Source: Prinia subflava (Eukaryota; Chordata; Aves; Passeriformes; Cisticolidae). From it: a stretch of 64,000 bases of DNA. The stretch's first letter is position 1. Each line of letters begins with the position of its first letter. Shown here in pieces: positions 49,912-62,900 of the stretch. The translations under genes were made by a program, and so were the position numbers. Location: assembly GCF_021018805.1 (NCBI RefSeq), contig NC_086256.1, positions 15,084,532-15,148,531 on the forward strand, written 5' to 3'. The notes below the pieces were generated by a model. It did no database searches. It was not told where the DNA came from and saw nothing but the letters and a program-made list of their open reading frames with translations.

Positions 49912-49970
49912 GCAATGTATCCATCCATATATGGATGTATCCATCAATGTATCCACCCATACATCCAATA
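49912..49970. repeat. ATCC-rich imperfect tandem repeat
   Basis: Repeated ATCCATC, ATGTATCC and ATCCACCC words over about 59 bp, including a 16-bp perfect palindrome CATCCATATATGGATG at 49922-49937. Confidence 0.6.
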
Positions 49971-50666
49971 CCTTCTTTATTAGGGCCTGAATACATGTTA
50001 TTCTGAAAGTCATATTTCTAATAGAATTATCATCTAGATTTTCCAAAAACCTTGTGAATAGGCACAGCCTAGCAGCTAAGAGAGTATCTCTTGCCTACAT
50101 TCTGGTATTGACAAGAATAAAGAAGTCATTTGGTATTTTATTAAAATAAGGTTATTTCTTCAGGCTTCTTTCTTTTTGCAGTATTATCTATATCAGATAA
50201 AAGATCCGTCTAGTCAAGTATCCTCACTCTGACAATGTCCATCAGACATGGAAAACCACATGAATAAAGGTAAGCAATGCAGTAACATTTCTCCAGAACA
50301 CTTCCCCATCAGGAACACTAGCACTGGAGTTGTATACAGTAATCCGTGATGCATCCCACCCCCACCTCTGATCCTACCCTATCATTTTTAACTTGTGCAA
50401 ATTTTAGCTCTATGTGATGAGGATTTCCACAGATTTGCCTCTTCTGCTCTAATAGATTGCCTTCAATCAGGAAGCACCTCTCAGAATTTCAGCTTATTTT
50501 TTAAACCATATAACTTTTACACATTCTTGAGAATAAACAAGATTTTTTAAATCAAACACTTCTCCCTTTAAAACGCTACATTTATGCCTATTACATAAAA
50601 ACATCCAAATAAGGCTTAATATAGCAAATAAGAGATGGCAGAGAAACTAAGTGGTCTTTGCTACAG

Positions 50667-50755
50667 AAACAAAACAAAACAAAAAAACCAAAACAAAAAC
50701 AAAAACAAACAAAAAAAAAAACCCAAAAAAACCCCACAAAAACCAAAACCCAAAC
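50667..50755 (+). repeat. A/C simple repeat, (AAAAC)n-like
   Basis: About 90 bp made almost only of A and C, with AAAAC, AAACC and long A-runs. It may be an expanded poly(A) tail of a lost retroposon or a simple repeat in its own right. A 117-codon frame over it (50651-51004) is an artefact of composition. Confidence 0.85.
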
Positions 50756-50759
50756 AATC

Positions 50760-53700
50760 CAGGAAAGAGATTTCTGTGTCACTTTCTTAAAAATATTTTC
50801 AGATTGTCTTATGAGAATGTAGTCTGTGAGGGCCATGGAACATGTTCAGCCACAGCACAGGCTGCCATGGTCATGCCCGGTGTCCTCACTGCCAGCACTG
50901 CTGCTCAGGAACCTTCCACTGCAGGAAGGCATCACCAGGGGCCCTTTTGTGCCTGCGGGCTTCGGAGGTACAGGAAGCTGGAGCAAGGATGGGATATCCT
51001 GTAAAATACATACGACTGCCTCAGACAAACTTTGTACTGTGGTTCTGCACAGGGATTCGTGTAGAGCAGTACACAGCTCCTACCATCACACAGTAATTCC
51101 TTGTGAAATCTTTACCACCCAGGCAGCATGGCAAGGCTGGAAGAGCTTCCAAGAGATACTAGAAGATACAAAGTATAAGCTTTAAAAAAGTACCAAGTAC
51201 AAGTGCCTTGTACAGGTAAGCAGCCCCTCCACTGGCCTTAAGATGATACCTGCCCACCAGACCCCGTACATGCGTGCAATTACACACTCCGTAGGGCACA
51301 TATGCATACACTGATATATCCACAGAAATGCAGAAAATGAATACCAAGCTGTAATAAGGCAATCTTTTCTCTCTAGAAGTGTGTCAATATTGGTTTATTT
51401 TTAAAGTCTGTAGCTGGTTTCAACTGTGGGTCATACCAGCTTCATCTAATGGCACACCCGTTTATCAAATAGGTTGTACTACTTCACCAAGAAAAAGTGT
51501 GAGCTGCTTTCTAAATCAGCTGTATTTGCCAAGAGTATTTTGGACAATGCCACCTGCCCAAAGAATTATTTCTAAAATGTGTCTTAAAGCCCGCTTGGCT
51601 GTGGGGCTGCTTCCACTTTTCAGTAAAATCAATGGACACCCTTGACTTCAGTGACAACAGAGTAAAGTTTCATGCCATAAGAGTATAATGCCCACAATAT
51701 TTGTCAAAGCAACCTCATTCTGAGATCCTCTGTCACTGTGAGGAAAACCCAATTACTGGCTCCCTTAAATTGAATTGTGGTTTAAGACAAAGTGCTAAAT
51801 CAAATTCAGTCATACACAGCCTAGGATTTAAATATGTATTTTAAAGGGACAGTTAATAGCAGTTTAGACACCACATTCACCAGCTAATTCACATTTTAAA
51901 TGTCTGATACAATCTGAAATACATAGTATATTTATACTTCAGAATGAAATGTTTGTTGGAATATCTGAGGCAGTTCAGTGACAGAAACATATAACCCACA
52001 ATCATTCAGCACTCAGTGAGTCCACTTGCTCAGAGCTTTTTTAAAGCTCAATTTTGTAGCATGGGACTGATTGGTATAGACATACACATGGTATTAAGGT
52101 CAGCTAGCTAAAATACATCAGTTCGTATCTGCTGGGATGGGGTTGGAAGTCCTAAAACACAAAAGGCCTTAGAACTGATGGATGAAGGACAGCTAGACTG
52201 AGTGAGAGCTAGTCCAGGATGGTGAGGAGATGGAACATGCCAAAGAAGAGAAGATAATCACTCAGAAATTGCTTTAGTCTGGATTATACATTCCCTTAAA
52301 ATGCACCTGGAACAGCCGTGTGCCAGTAAGCTGTTTCCTGAAACGCCAGTAAGCTGCCTATTTCATACTTTAGATGCATATTTTTTAAACTTCTAGAATT
52401 ATTAAATAATGAGAAAATAAAATTAAAATTAGTATAACAACAGTACAAAATTGTTTTTAACAAAATCCTTATTTTATACAAATACAGGCATAAGGAATAA
52501 TATTATATTCATGACTGTGAAGACTGCTAATGGATATTTGAGTGCCAGTTTTTAAAGACGAGGATTTCTATTAAATTCATACTTAGAAGGCTTCAGTGGC
52601 AGACAACTTGATATACTTCTCTATCAGCAATAGCACAATGTAATGAGAAAGAGCTGGTACTTCGTGAAGTCAACATCATAATCTGTTCTGGTACAGGTGA
52701 AATTTAAGTGATTTCTACTATTTCTGCCACTTACCTCAGCCCTTCCCTTTTATCACACCTTATAGTTGTGTTGATTCCCAAGCAGACCACTGAAAGCTTT
52801 TTTGCTGACAAAAAAGCCAGGTACCGGGGTCAGCCTTTCACCATTGAAATGTACAGCAGGCAGGGAGGATTAGTATGAAACTGTCCCGTGGTTCTCTTAA
52901 CCCTTAGAGCAATTCCTCCATTCCCACCAACAGCACCTTCTCACCCAAGCACAGTAAGTGTTAAGCCTCACAAACCATGAAAACTTAAGATAACAGTGGC
53001 TGTACATCAAGGTCCATCAGGTGGTAGATATCAAACTGCTGTTCTCAGTGCCGTGGGCTCCATATATTACCAGTCAGAATAGTTGAATCAGCACACAAGC
53101 CCATTTCTTGAAAGGTATTAATCTTTTTAAAGGTGAAGAATTAATAACAGCGAGAGAGAGAGAAAGGGTGAGAGCAATGCAATCTGTTACAGGACTGGGA
53201 AAGTGCAAATGAAGATTAGAGCTGTAGTTAGCTGTCGCAAGAGATTGCAGCCTCTGGTGAACAAACCCTCTCAATTCACTGGCATTTGTCACTCTGCTGC
53301 ATTCCAGCCTAAATTACATTTAAAATAATTTTGAGACAGTGGAATTGTTCATAGCCTGTGTATAAGAGACTATGAGTATGGCAGGGAGGCTAGAAGTAAT
53401 GAAAAGGGGGAAATAGATTCTTTATTGATCAACATGTACACCTTGCAGAAGAAATAGGCAGAAGGGAGCAAAGCAGTATGGATTTTTGAGGTTGTATTAA
53501 ACTACAAGATGGAAATAACTGCAAGTACAGGACTGTCTGCAAAAACTCAGACACTCAGCAGGGCTTTTACAATAATTTGTATTTCTCTAATCCCAGTTTT
53601 CTACTTCAAGTGTTTCAAAAAACACAAATGAGGACCAGGAATAGCTCTACAGAGGAGATGCAAGCAGGTCAGATGTCCTAATATGGTCAGCAGCTACGTG

Positions 53701-56500
53701 ATACCCTTCTAGGACTGGAGCTGAAGGATGACAACTGGAACCTCCAGATTAGAAGTCATTTCCTGTTCCTTCCCTCTGCTGCAGAAATCAACCCATCAAG
53801 GAGGAGGGAGCCATTCTGGGTTTGGGAATGAGGACTGGGAACTCAAGGACAAACACATCCAGCAACACAGGGGAGGGTGGTCCTGGATCCCAACACCCAG
53901 TGCCACACAGTGCAGTAAAAGTTTGCTTAAAGTTCTTCTGCTGGCAGAGCTGCAGGAAAAAGTTATACAGAACTTCCTTTCCAGAGCAAGCACCCAACCC
54001 AACAAAATGATGGATAACTCAAAAAAAACACCTTCAGCCAGGCTAGGTCATGCCACATCCCCTAAGAATAACCGTGCGATTGATTTTGCTTGTGCTGTGA
54101 AGACTCACAGCTGTTACATATCTTTATCTTTCCTAATACATACTATTGACATATATATGGATATTAACCCTTTTCCTCCATTTGTTTTATCTAACCTGGC
54201 TTACAACTTCAAGGATAACCTGTGCTAAGACAGCCCATATACTTATTCTGGGATGAGGAGAAACTATTGGTCAGTTATGTCCTGTCTTTTATAATAATTT
54301 CATGATTTCTCTTTATTCTTGCCATAGGTAGGAAGATACACAGGTGCAATTGAGGCTGTGGCCCTAAACCCCGCTGTTTTCATTTACCTGTTTTTGCCAG
54401 TTGCTGAAGTGCCCCATGAACAGGCCTAAATCTTTTCAATCTTCTTCAAGCTTAGTGGGAGAACTCAAGTGGAAGAGTTTGAAAGACTGAAGTCTAAATA
54501 TTTCATTTCAGTCTTGCAAATTAATTTATGAGCAATGACATAACAATGTACTAGAAGAATTTTTGTTACTGTTTCAGAGGAAAAAACATTCAAAAAGCAC
54601 TGTAACTGTGTTGTACGGTAAGTAGCTTTCATAGAAACCCAAAACATTGTACACAGTTAACTAAAATAATGGTTTAAGTCACACAATGAAGTTAAAAAGA
54701 CATTGTATGATTAATAAGTGAAAGTGCTTGATCATAAATCCAAGAAGGGAGAAATTAACAAGGATAAGCAAGGCTGAAAGATACATTTTAAGATGGATGT
54801 GAGAGGAGACGAAGAATCAGTGAAGCAAACAAAAAAAAAATCTTGGTTTGTGCTGGTGAAGCACAGAAGCGGAGTCTTGTGATGAAGAGCTGTGGTTAAG
54901 GACAGAAAAGTTCTTGGTAAAAAGGGCAGGAACAGTAACAAAGAAGCTGATGTTCCACTGCCTTGTTGCTCATCCTGTTAATTTACCCCTAGGGAATGGG
55001 ATGAAGTACAGCCAGATTAGACTGGTAGTACTTAGAGCAATTGATTTTGCTCAGGTAGAAAAAGAGCTGGAAAATATGGAATTCGCAGCAGAACAAGTCG
55101 ATTGGATCTGAGGACCACTGTGGCCACAGCTGCAGGAGTGGCAAAGGCAAATGAAGAGGAAAGGATTTAGTGAGCTGGTACAGAGCAGCAAGCTGGTTTT
55201 ACATGGCACATTCACATCCAGCAGGAGCAGAATCAGAGCTCCTGGAGGATGTGTGCTGTAGAGGTGACATTCAGAGGCAATGTGAAAGGTGATACAAACA
55301 AGGTCCTCTACACCAAGGTGAATGAGCTGCAGCCAATCCCTTGTCTCAAACTCAGTCTATGCATGTCCTGATAACTAGTGTGAGCTCTGCACTGGGGATT
55401 CTGAACCAGCTTTTCAAAGAAAAACTAAAGTCAACTGCAACAATTGGCCTAAATACACAATGCCAGAACATAAACACAGTTCTTTACTACTTTCACAATT
55501 AGCATATTGCTAACAGGCAAACCAAGCAAGGCTCTAGAGAAATGTGAGGCATAAGCAAAGTGATCTCTGAACTAGGTGCTTCACAAAGTCCACAAGCAAC
55601 TTTCAGCTTTCTCCTCAGACAACAATAAGGACTCAGGTAACAAAAGCTTGCTGTGAGTTCCAGGTATAGACACCAGTAGCTTTCTGGAAGTCAGCTGTTG
55701 TCTGGGCAGTATTATATTGACATAAGCTCTACTGATACAGAGGCCTAATTAAAAAGGATTTTAAGAACCCAGATTATTTCTTTTTAATTTTGTGACATGT
55801 ATCTTTGGTCTGGGGACAATGCTGGCTGGGATCAGCACCATTTTCGCACACCTTCTGCAAAGAAAAATCCCTGTTCTAGCACCAAGTATCCTTTTTAATG
55901 GTAAAGGCCTTTCCTTCTTACTTGCTCAGGAAAAATATAATCTCTCACCTCACTCACCCTGTGCTAACTGCCACTGATCATGGGCAACTAATTTACAAGG
56001 TATTTTCATTAGAAGGCAAACTCAGCACGATTTTACATAAAACAACATCTGAATATGAAGTCATGTTAACAGATGCAGACTAAAAGAGTGCAAACAGGGT
56101 TCCTAACTGTGCTGCACAAGATTGCCCTTGTGACAAGATACCATCAGCTAACCCTTTGAAACAAGCAGCAGTGACCTCCCACTCAGTATAACAATGAGAT
56201 TCTGCCACTACAGTATTGGACCAGCATTTGCCCCACTTTTCCTCATTCAGCATCATATGCTGAAAACATTTTCCAGACAGAGTACCTTATCTTTAAAGCT
56301 ACGATACAACCAGAAAGAAAATGGGAAGCAGAAAGATAGGAATTCAACCTAGTTCAGTCTAATTTTTAAATGAAGTCAGTGGGTTTTTTTTACTCTAGAT
56401 GCCTGCTTACTTATTCAACTCAAGTTCACTCTTAGGGGGATCTTGTCAATAAAGTCAAATCAGGCTCTCTGTGAGCAGGGAGGTTTTTGAGGGTCTTTTT
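50760..56500. other. anonymous noncoding sequence
   Basis: No gene is recognised. 50820-51080 is GC-richer with overlapping frames of 84-119 codons and a CAG|GTAAGC donor-like site at about 51215 (+), but stops interrupt the only plausible exon. 52322-52356 has a duplicated 12-mer (GCCAGTAAGCTG). A short GA repeat lies at 53150-53164. 53728-54228 is a 166-codon plus frame with overlapping frames on the other strand and no domain. A 40-nt exon-like segment is at 54578-54617. Confidence 0.5.
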
Positions 56501-56539
56501 TGAGGGCTTCATTAAAAGCAGACAGTTTCTCTAACCTTT

Positions 56540-56930
56540 TAGCAGAACCTGTTATCTGATGACGTGAATTAAAGTCTCTCAAATGACTAATAATCATATC
56601 AAGGCTGCCATGTCAGCTTGTAGATTTGAATAAGAGGGTCTGAAAACATTTGCATGCCTCGATGTGCCAGTGCTAAGAAGCTAATGTGATAGTGCTGTCA
56701 TAAAGCACTGGAAAGACATGACTTAATGTAATCTGTCATGTCATATGCTAATCTTCAGCCATTACTTGAGTGCTGTAAGTAAGTAGAAAGCATTTGGGAG
56801 AAATCCTTTTCAATTTCTCTGAGTACCACTTCTGCTGCTGGTCAGCTCAAATGGGTTTTGTGCATTTAATGCAGAGCTCAAGTCAAGTTGGTTTAGGTCA
56901 CACTTAATTAACCAGCACATTGATGCGTTG
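56540..56930. promoter_or_regulatory. motif-dense candidate enhancer
   Basis: Within about 390 bp are a GATA word (TTATCT, near 56552), a CRE-like TGACGTGA (56560-56567), an octamer ATTTGCAT (56648-56655), an octamer/POU-like ATGCTAAT (56745-56752), paired TGTCATG words, and ATTA/TTAATTAA sites near 56905. Complexity is high and there are no repeats. The texture is like that of conserved noncoding elements near developmental genes. Conservation itself cannot be seen from one sequence. Confidence 0.25.
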
Positions 56931-56934
56931 GGCT

Positions 56935-59900
56935 GGTACAACACTATGGAAAATGGGTATTCCTGATACTGCCTAACAAGTAAATATTTCATATGCTGAT
57001 GGAAAAGCCAAACCAAAAAAAAAAAAAAAGAAAAAAATACTTCCTCAGTCCTTGATAAGAACATGTCCGTTTCACAAAACCAGGGACTTTTTAAAAAGAT
57101 CCTGTTTTCTTTTTTCAGCGCCTCACTAACCTTGCTTCTATGGGTAAGGACAATTTAAACAAAGATAATTATAAATAGTTAAAGATATTTCCATTTGTAT
57201 CTGCAAACTTTTAAAGCACCTAATTTGGACTTGTCATTTAAACTACAATAGACAAGAGGCAGCTTTAAACACAATATACTTTTTAATAAGAATAGAGAAA
57301 ATTATCAAAGGGAAAATTTCACTTTACTTATTTGTTTGAGGAAAATGGCACCAACATTTTTTAATATAAAGAAGGTAGAAGAGGGAGACATACTCACAAT
57401 GCTAAGTACAGCATGTGGAAAAGAAAATGAAACATATTAGTGAGAATGACAGAAATTTCAGGACAATTTTAGCAAAGTGTGAAGGGATTTTGAGTCAATA
57501 CTTTAAGGTTATTTTTATAATAGCTACAGCCTATTCAAATAAAAGCTTAAGAACCCTGTGTCTTTTTCAGCTATGAGGATGTTTAACAGGGCTTAGTAGT
57601 TTGCAACCTGCCCCAGCTAAGCCTGAAGTCTTTGTACTCAAGGATTGCAGATCACTTAGATTAGGACTGCCATAAAGGAACGTGGGAATAGTACACTCAC
57701 ACCAAGAACAAGAACACTTTCCTTATTCTGTTTTCTTGGTGGTCACATTGGAATCAAATGCTAAGAAAGTCAGACATTTCACAGATCTACAGGAAACAGA
57801 GATAGACAGTCTTTACAGTATTAGGTCATTTATTCATTCTCTTGCCAATGCTGGATTGCTCCTCATAGTAAATTCTGAAGTGCCTCATTCAGTCTAAACT
57901 TGAAACAACTCATTTTAACAGGGCTTCCTCCATTCCCAAAGAGAATGTGTAAAATATTCTTACCCTCCAGCACCAAGTGTGGCCTTCCCCTTTTCAGATC
58001 TAACCTCCACCCTGCCTTGCTACAGCAGAGGGAAACCTGTGTTGTAATTACTAGCCTCAGTTTCCTGTGCTATTAAAACACTTAAGAGTTTCTGATCAAG
58101 AAAGTGATTAATTCTTCCCCTTCTGGAGGCATAAAAAGATACAAAATATGCTGTTAGGTCTGTATGGGAACAGTAATCCTTCAGTCCTTTAACACTGGGA
58201 TGTTCATTTACAGTCTCCAGCTAAAGACATCCTTCCTTACCACAGAATGGGTTTAATCCTTTAAAGACTAGTCTCTGAGACTTTTTTCCTGAAGTTCTTC
58301 ATGTGCTAATGACAGCACTACAACAAAATAAACTCCTCTGATGTTCTGCACCACAGAGTGTGATGGCAGGATTTCCTCCTATTCTCATTAGAAGTACCAA
58401 TTGCAAGGGCAAGGACTGAGGGCAGATACAACCCCAGCACCTCAAGCCTTCGCCGTTTGTCAGTGCAGTGAAATGAAAGCTCAGCTCTTTGTGATCTGTC
58501 CAGCTTTAAGTCACCTGAGTGCTTCAGCTGTGGAGTAATTCAGGACCAAAGCTAGCCCAGCTTTACAGACAAGAGTTTTAAAGAGTACCTTTTCCTTACT
58601 AGAGAAAGTCACAGAAGTCACTACCATGAGGCTTCCTCAGTACAAGAGCCAGAATACATCAGCCAGCCAACTTATTTGTAATTTTTTACTCTTTTCTCAT
58701 ATAAAGTATTCATAATTTCAACTTCTTAATTTCTGTTAGTGTTATTTTAAGTCCTTCCAAAAATACCTATTCAAACTCACACTGGACTTGGTCTTTGCTG
58801 TATCAGCTTGAGCTGTAACTCCACTTTTGCATGTAACTTGAGTTCCATCTGCACATAGTACCCAAGTTTTGAAGGAGGACCTAATACTTACTAATGTGAG
58901 GTCACCCTTCCAGTGAGATGACTTAGGAGGCATCTCAAAGCACGGGTGATATTCTCAGTCTATTTCCAATGCATCACTGTCTTCCAAAGGCCATCTAAAT
59001 TCTGCAGGTCAATATTTCATTCACCTGCTGAGGATGCCATGAAGGTATGTTTAACACCACCTCTGATGGCACCTGCCAGCCAGGAGGAGTGTGCTACAAC
59101 TCCCTACTGATTTCCTTTGCAGCCAGCCATTGGGAAGAAGTATTTTTAGTTACTCTCATCTGAGTTGGCAGGTTATGACTCAAAGTCTGTGTGCATGATT
59201 ACACACACAGAGTTATCTAAACAAAGCAATCAAGGTCTAAGCTAGTTCAAAATTACTATTTATTGGTCTATAGTGTGGTATTTATCAAGTGTCACAAAAA
59301 TATAGAGCACCAAAAAAGAGTGTAAAGATATCCATTCACTTACAATTGGCTTCCAAAGTTTGTAATAAACTTCGAAAAGAAGGTGGAATGTATCCTAAAT
59401 TTTTCATGGTTTATGTTCAATAGACTATAGGAAATCAGCTCAAAATGACAGTATTAAACTATGAATGTTTGTGTGCATCATTGCAGATAACTACCTGAAA
59501 GATGTAAATCAATAATATAACAGATGGGGGAAAAGAAAGATTGTTTTCACATGCAAATGGAATTACTTATACTAGTACAAATCAGAAATCAAGATTGTTC
59601 AGCAAAAGGTTTTCTGAAGGTTATCAAATTTATATTTATTAGTGATTTTTCCCATGTCTCTGAGGAGAACATTAAGACTGGAAAAATATGAAAGTCACAT
59701 CCGCCACTTTGCTTCTGCACATAGCAATACAACCTCGTTCAGCAATATGATGCAGCAATACCAAAAGGAGACAGAGTTTATATACAGGCTAAGTCAACTA
59801 AGATTCAGAAATAACACAAACAGATTATTAACAGACAGACTGCAAAAAGAAGCAATTAAAAGCAGAGAGACTAATGAAACTATTTAAAGCCTCCTTAATC

Positions 59901-62900
59901 CATTTTAAAGTGTTTTCCTTCACCTGACTTTTTCGAAGTCATTGATGGTTTGATCTCTCTGAGAATGATCACAGTGATGATCCCACAGGAGATTTGATGA
60001 CACTGGAAGACACTTTACAGGCTGGTTTTATAGGACTCTGACATCCAGGTAGAGAAAAACCCATGTGAGGATCCCTTTCTATCTATTTGCCAATTTTGAG
60101 GTAATTTGCTGATGAGTTTTCTTACATCCTGTTATATGGATTAATAAAATTAATATGAACTAATGAAAGAACAGTGTTTTACATTTTCACGGGTATATTG
60201 TCCTATTTTTTGATATAACACAAGAAATCTACACTCAATACTCTCCAGGTCTCACAGGATAAAATCTTCCAAATGAGGAATGACGAGAGCTGTTTCCTCA
60301 TTTGGAAAACCTAGCATTTACCCTACCAGATTAATCAGAAATTCATGGACATAAGAAAGTCTTCCCACCCATACCTCCATTTTCCACAGGCTGAGTATTT
60401 GTAGAACATCACAGACGTAGTTTCCTGTTCTCCAGATACATCTGGTAATGTCATCAGGCGCAGCCACTGGGGTGGGTCCCCCCATTTTCTTTGGCCCAAG
60501 TTTTGACCTCCCCTAAAAGAGGCATTCAAAGCCAGCGGGCACCAGTTTAGCTCCTTGCTTTTCCATAAGCAGCAGGGCTAATGGCAAACAGTCAAAATAT
60601 TCCCTTAGAAGCTTGAAGTTGCATTAATATGAGCTTGGGACTTTACCAGGTCTTTGAATGCAGAATCTAGACTTTTCTAATGTAACACTGCACATATGAA
60701 TGTTCTGAAGCTTTCATTACCTGCAGGCTTTTTTAAAAACAGAAGAATGTTTGATTTGGATGGTTGCATTGAATTAGGGGATATTAATGGATTATACCCA
60801 CAGCCTCAATCGTAATTGCCAGTTGTCTACAAGTAACTAGTTCTATATGAAGGCCAAAATTATCAAAGCAAACCACAAACAATAATTCACAAGCACAAAA
60901 CATGTGCTCTCTGTTTATCTTTCTAGGTTAGTGCCTCCAGTCTAGGCAGAAACTTCATTACTTCTCAGATAACACAGCAGCAGTTAGAATTCAGAAACAG
61001 TTTTATTTACAAGTGAATGTGAAACTTTGGGGAAGTTGTTGTGGCATGGCCACCTTAGAAACATACACATATTTATACTCAGACCTAAAATGAGCACAAT
61101 TGAAAGACAGCAAGAGAAGAAGTATACCAGAACTTCCTATTGTTCAGATTTTCTTTCAAAAGCACATCGCCCCCAGCCCAAGCTATAGGACATATATAGA
61201 TACATGTACATATGCGTGCATGTAGAAACACAAAATTTGCATTATTGTTTTATTGTATCGTGCTAAAAATAGACTGAAAAGTGAAAGGGGAACAAAATAT
61301 TAAAACTAAAAGATTAAATGTAAGAAATAAGTTCATCTGAACGCTTTATGGGCTGAAGCATCATAACGCAAGTTGCTGCTCAGAAGTGACAACCTTATAA
61401 TCAAAAACATGATAGTAAACCAACAACAAAATAGCAAAGAACATAAAAAGTGCATCTGAACAGATCAGTTCTAAAGTCTGAAGACAATTAACTAAATAAA
61501 TATCTAGAGAGGGCTCTTGTTTCTGCATGGAGTTTCAGGTGAGAATAACATATCTTAAAACTTATGCAGATAGCTAACAGGGCAGATGTGCCCCCACAGG
61601 AGCATTTGTGTCTGAGTGTTGTAACTACTCATGAAGTCTGTTCACAACAAAATATTGCAACTTGGATTAACTGTGACTGGACACATGCATGTTGGGATCT
61701 GATACCTAATGCTACTGCAAACTGAAGTTTGTGTAAGTCTGCCAAGACCCCCATACTATGCATTTGAACATAGTCTACTAATTACTCTAACAATGTCTAT
61801 GCAAACAGCTACAAAACTGAAGCTGCTGAGGTGGAAAAAAGTGCATGCACCAGCCACCCCTGACTGGAAACATACCTAGTCACAACAGTTATGCAACAAG
61901 CAATGGCTTCTCAGACCTTTATTCAGTACAGTTTGAAAAAAAAAAGAATCTGCTTTTTCCTTCTAGGTGATTTTTCATATTTTTTTTATTTTGTATTTTA
62001 TAGTAGCTATGCATAGCATAGATCAGAAAACGCCTATATCAACAGAGAAAATCATTCTGGACAGGAATATTCAAATGCTAATGCATAGTATATTTATTTT
62101 CAGAGCAGTTGTAGCTTGAGTACTCTATGCATCTTCAAAAAATAAACAGTGACATCTCTAGACTGAAGTCTCACATAATAGAGTTAACTTCATAGTGGAA
62201 GAAACAACAGAATAAGAATATGAGCAACACCTCTTATGATTTGTTCATTGTTGTCTTCATAGCTTTGCAAAAATGTAACTTTTTTCTTTAGGAAGCTGAT
62301 CCTTTGCAAAAGTAGCAGAAGTATGGGTTGTGTTATTTACTTCAATGTTTTGAAATTTCAGCATTGACATTCACTCTAACAAAGAGCCAAGGGAGCCAAA
62401 GAGCAGGTGGGACAGTGTAAGAATGTGCTAAAAGATGCAAAAGTAAAAGCTCAGCTAGGTGAAAAAACCAACACATCATCTAATCACAGCAGCTCGGAGA
62501 GCTCAGATGCTGAAAGTAAACAACAAAAGGTTGGGTATCTGGAAACAGCTCCCAGAAGAGTAGAAATGTAACAGAAAGGCCTCCTTCAAGAAAAGAGGGG
62601 CATAATAGATAGCCCCACAAATTTTATGCTTTCATAAGCCAGGACTCCTGTCAGGATCCTGTTTACAGGCAGGATGAGAGAACAGAAATCAAGTTCCAAG
62701 TATGCAGTGGTATCAATTTGGAAGAAATAAATTATGAAGAACAACATCATGAGATCATGAGATGTGGAAGCCATTTGATCTTTTAAAAATCCAACTTAAT
62801 AGATATTAAATGCAATTTGGTGACGTATTCATAAAGGAAAAAAGCCTACAAAATGATAAAATATTACAGTCTGCTGATCAGGGAAAGATTACTTTAAAAA

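Larger units (their letters stand above)
42270..50660. other. long anonymous noncoding stretch
   Basis: No gene is recognised. 42270-42540 is briefly GC-richer. A 16-bp perfect palindrome lies at 42952-42967, and a TATG-type microsatellite at 47924-47946. A terminal-exon-like segment is at 45511-45597. 49912-49970 is rich in ATCC units. Remaining frames are short and unremarkable. Confidence 0.5.

Noticed and set aside
50826..51185. 119-codon frame, and an EGF-like CEGHGTC phrase in a neighbouring frame
   Set aside because: The cysteine pattern does not continue as an EGF domain, and stops interrupt before the donor-like site.
53728..54228. 166-codon plus-strand frame
   Set aside because: No domain or family resemblance, and overlapping frames of 60-70 codons exist on the other strand. 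Length is within the chance tail.
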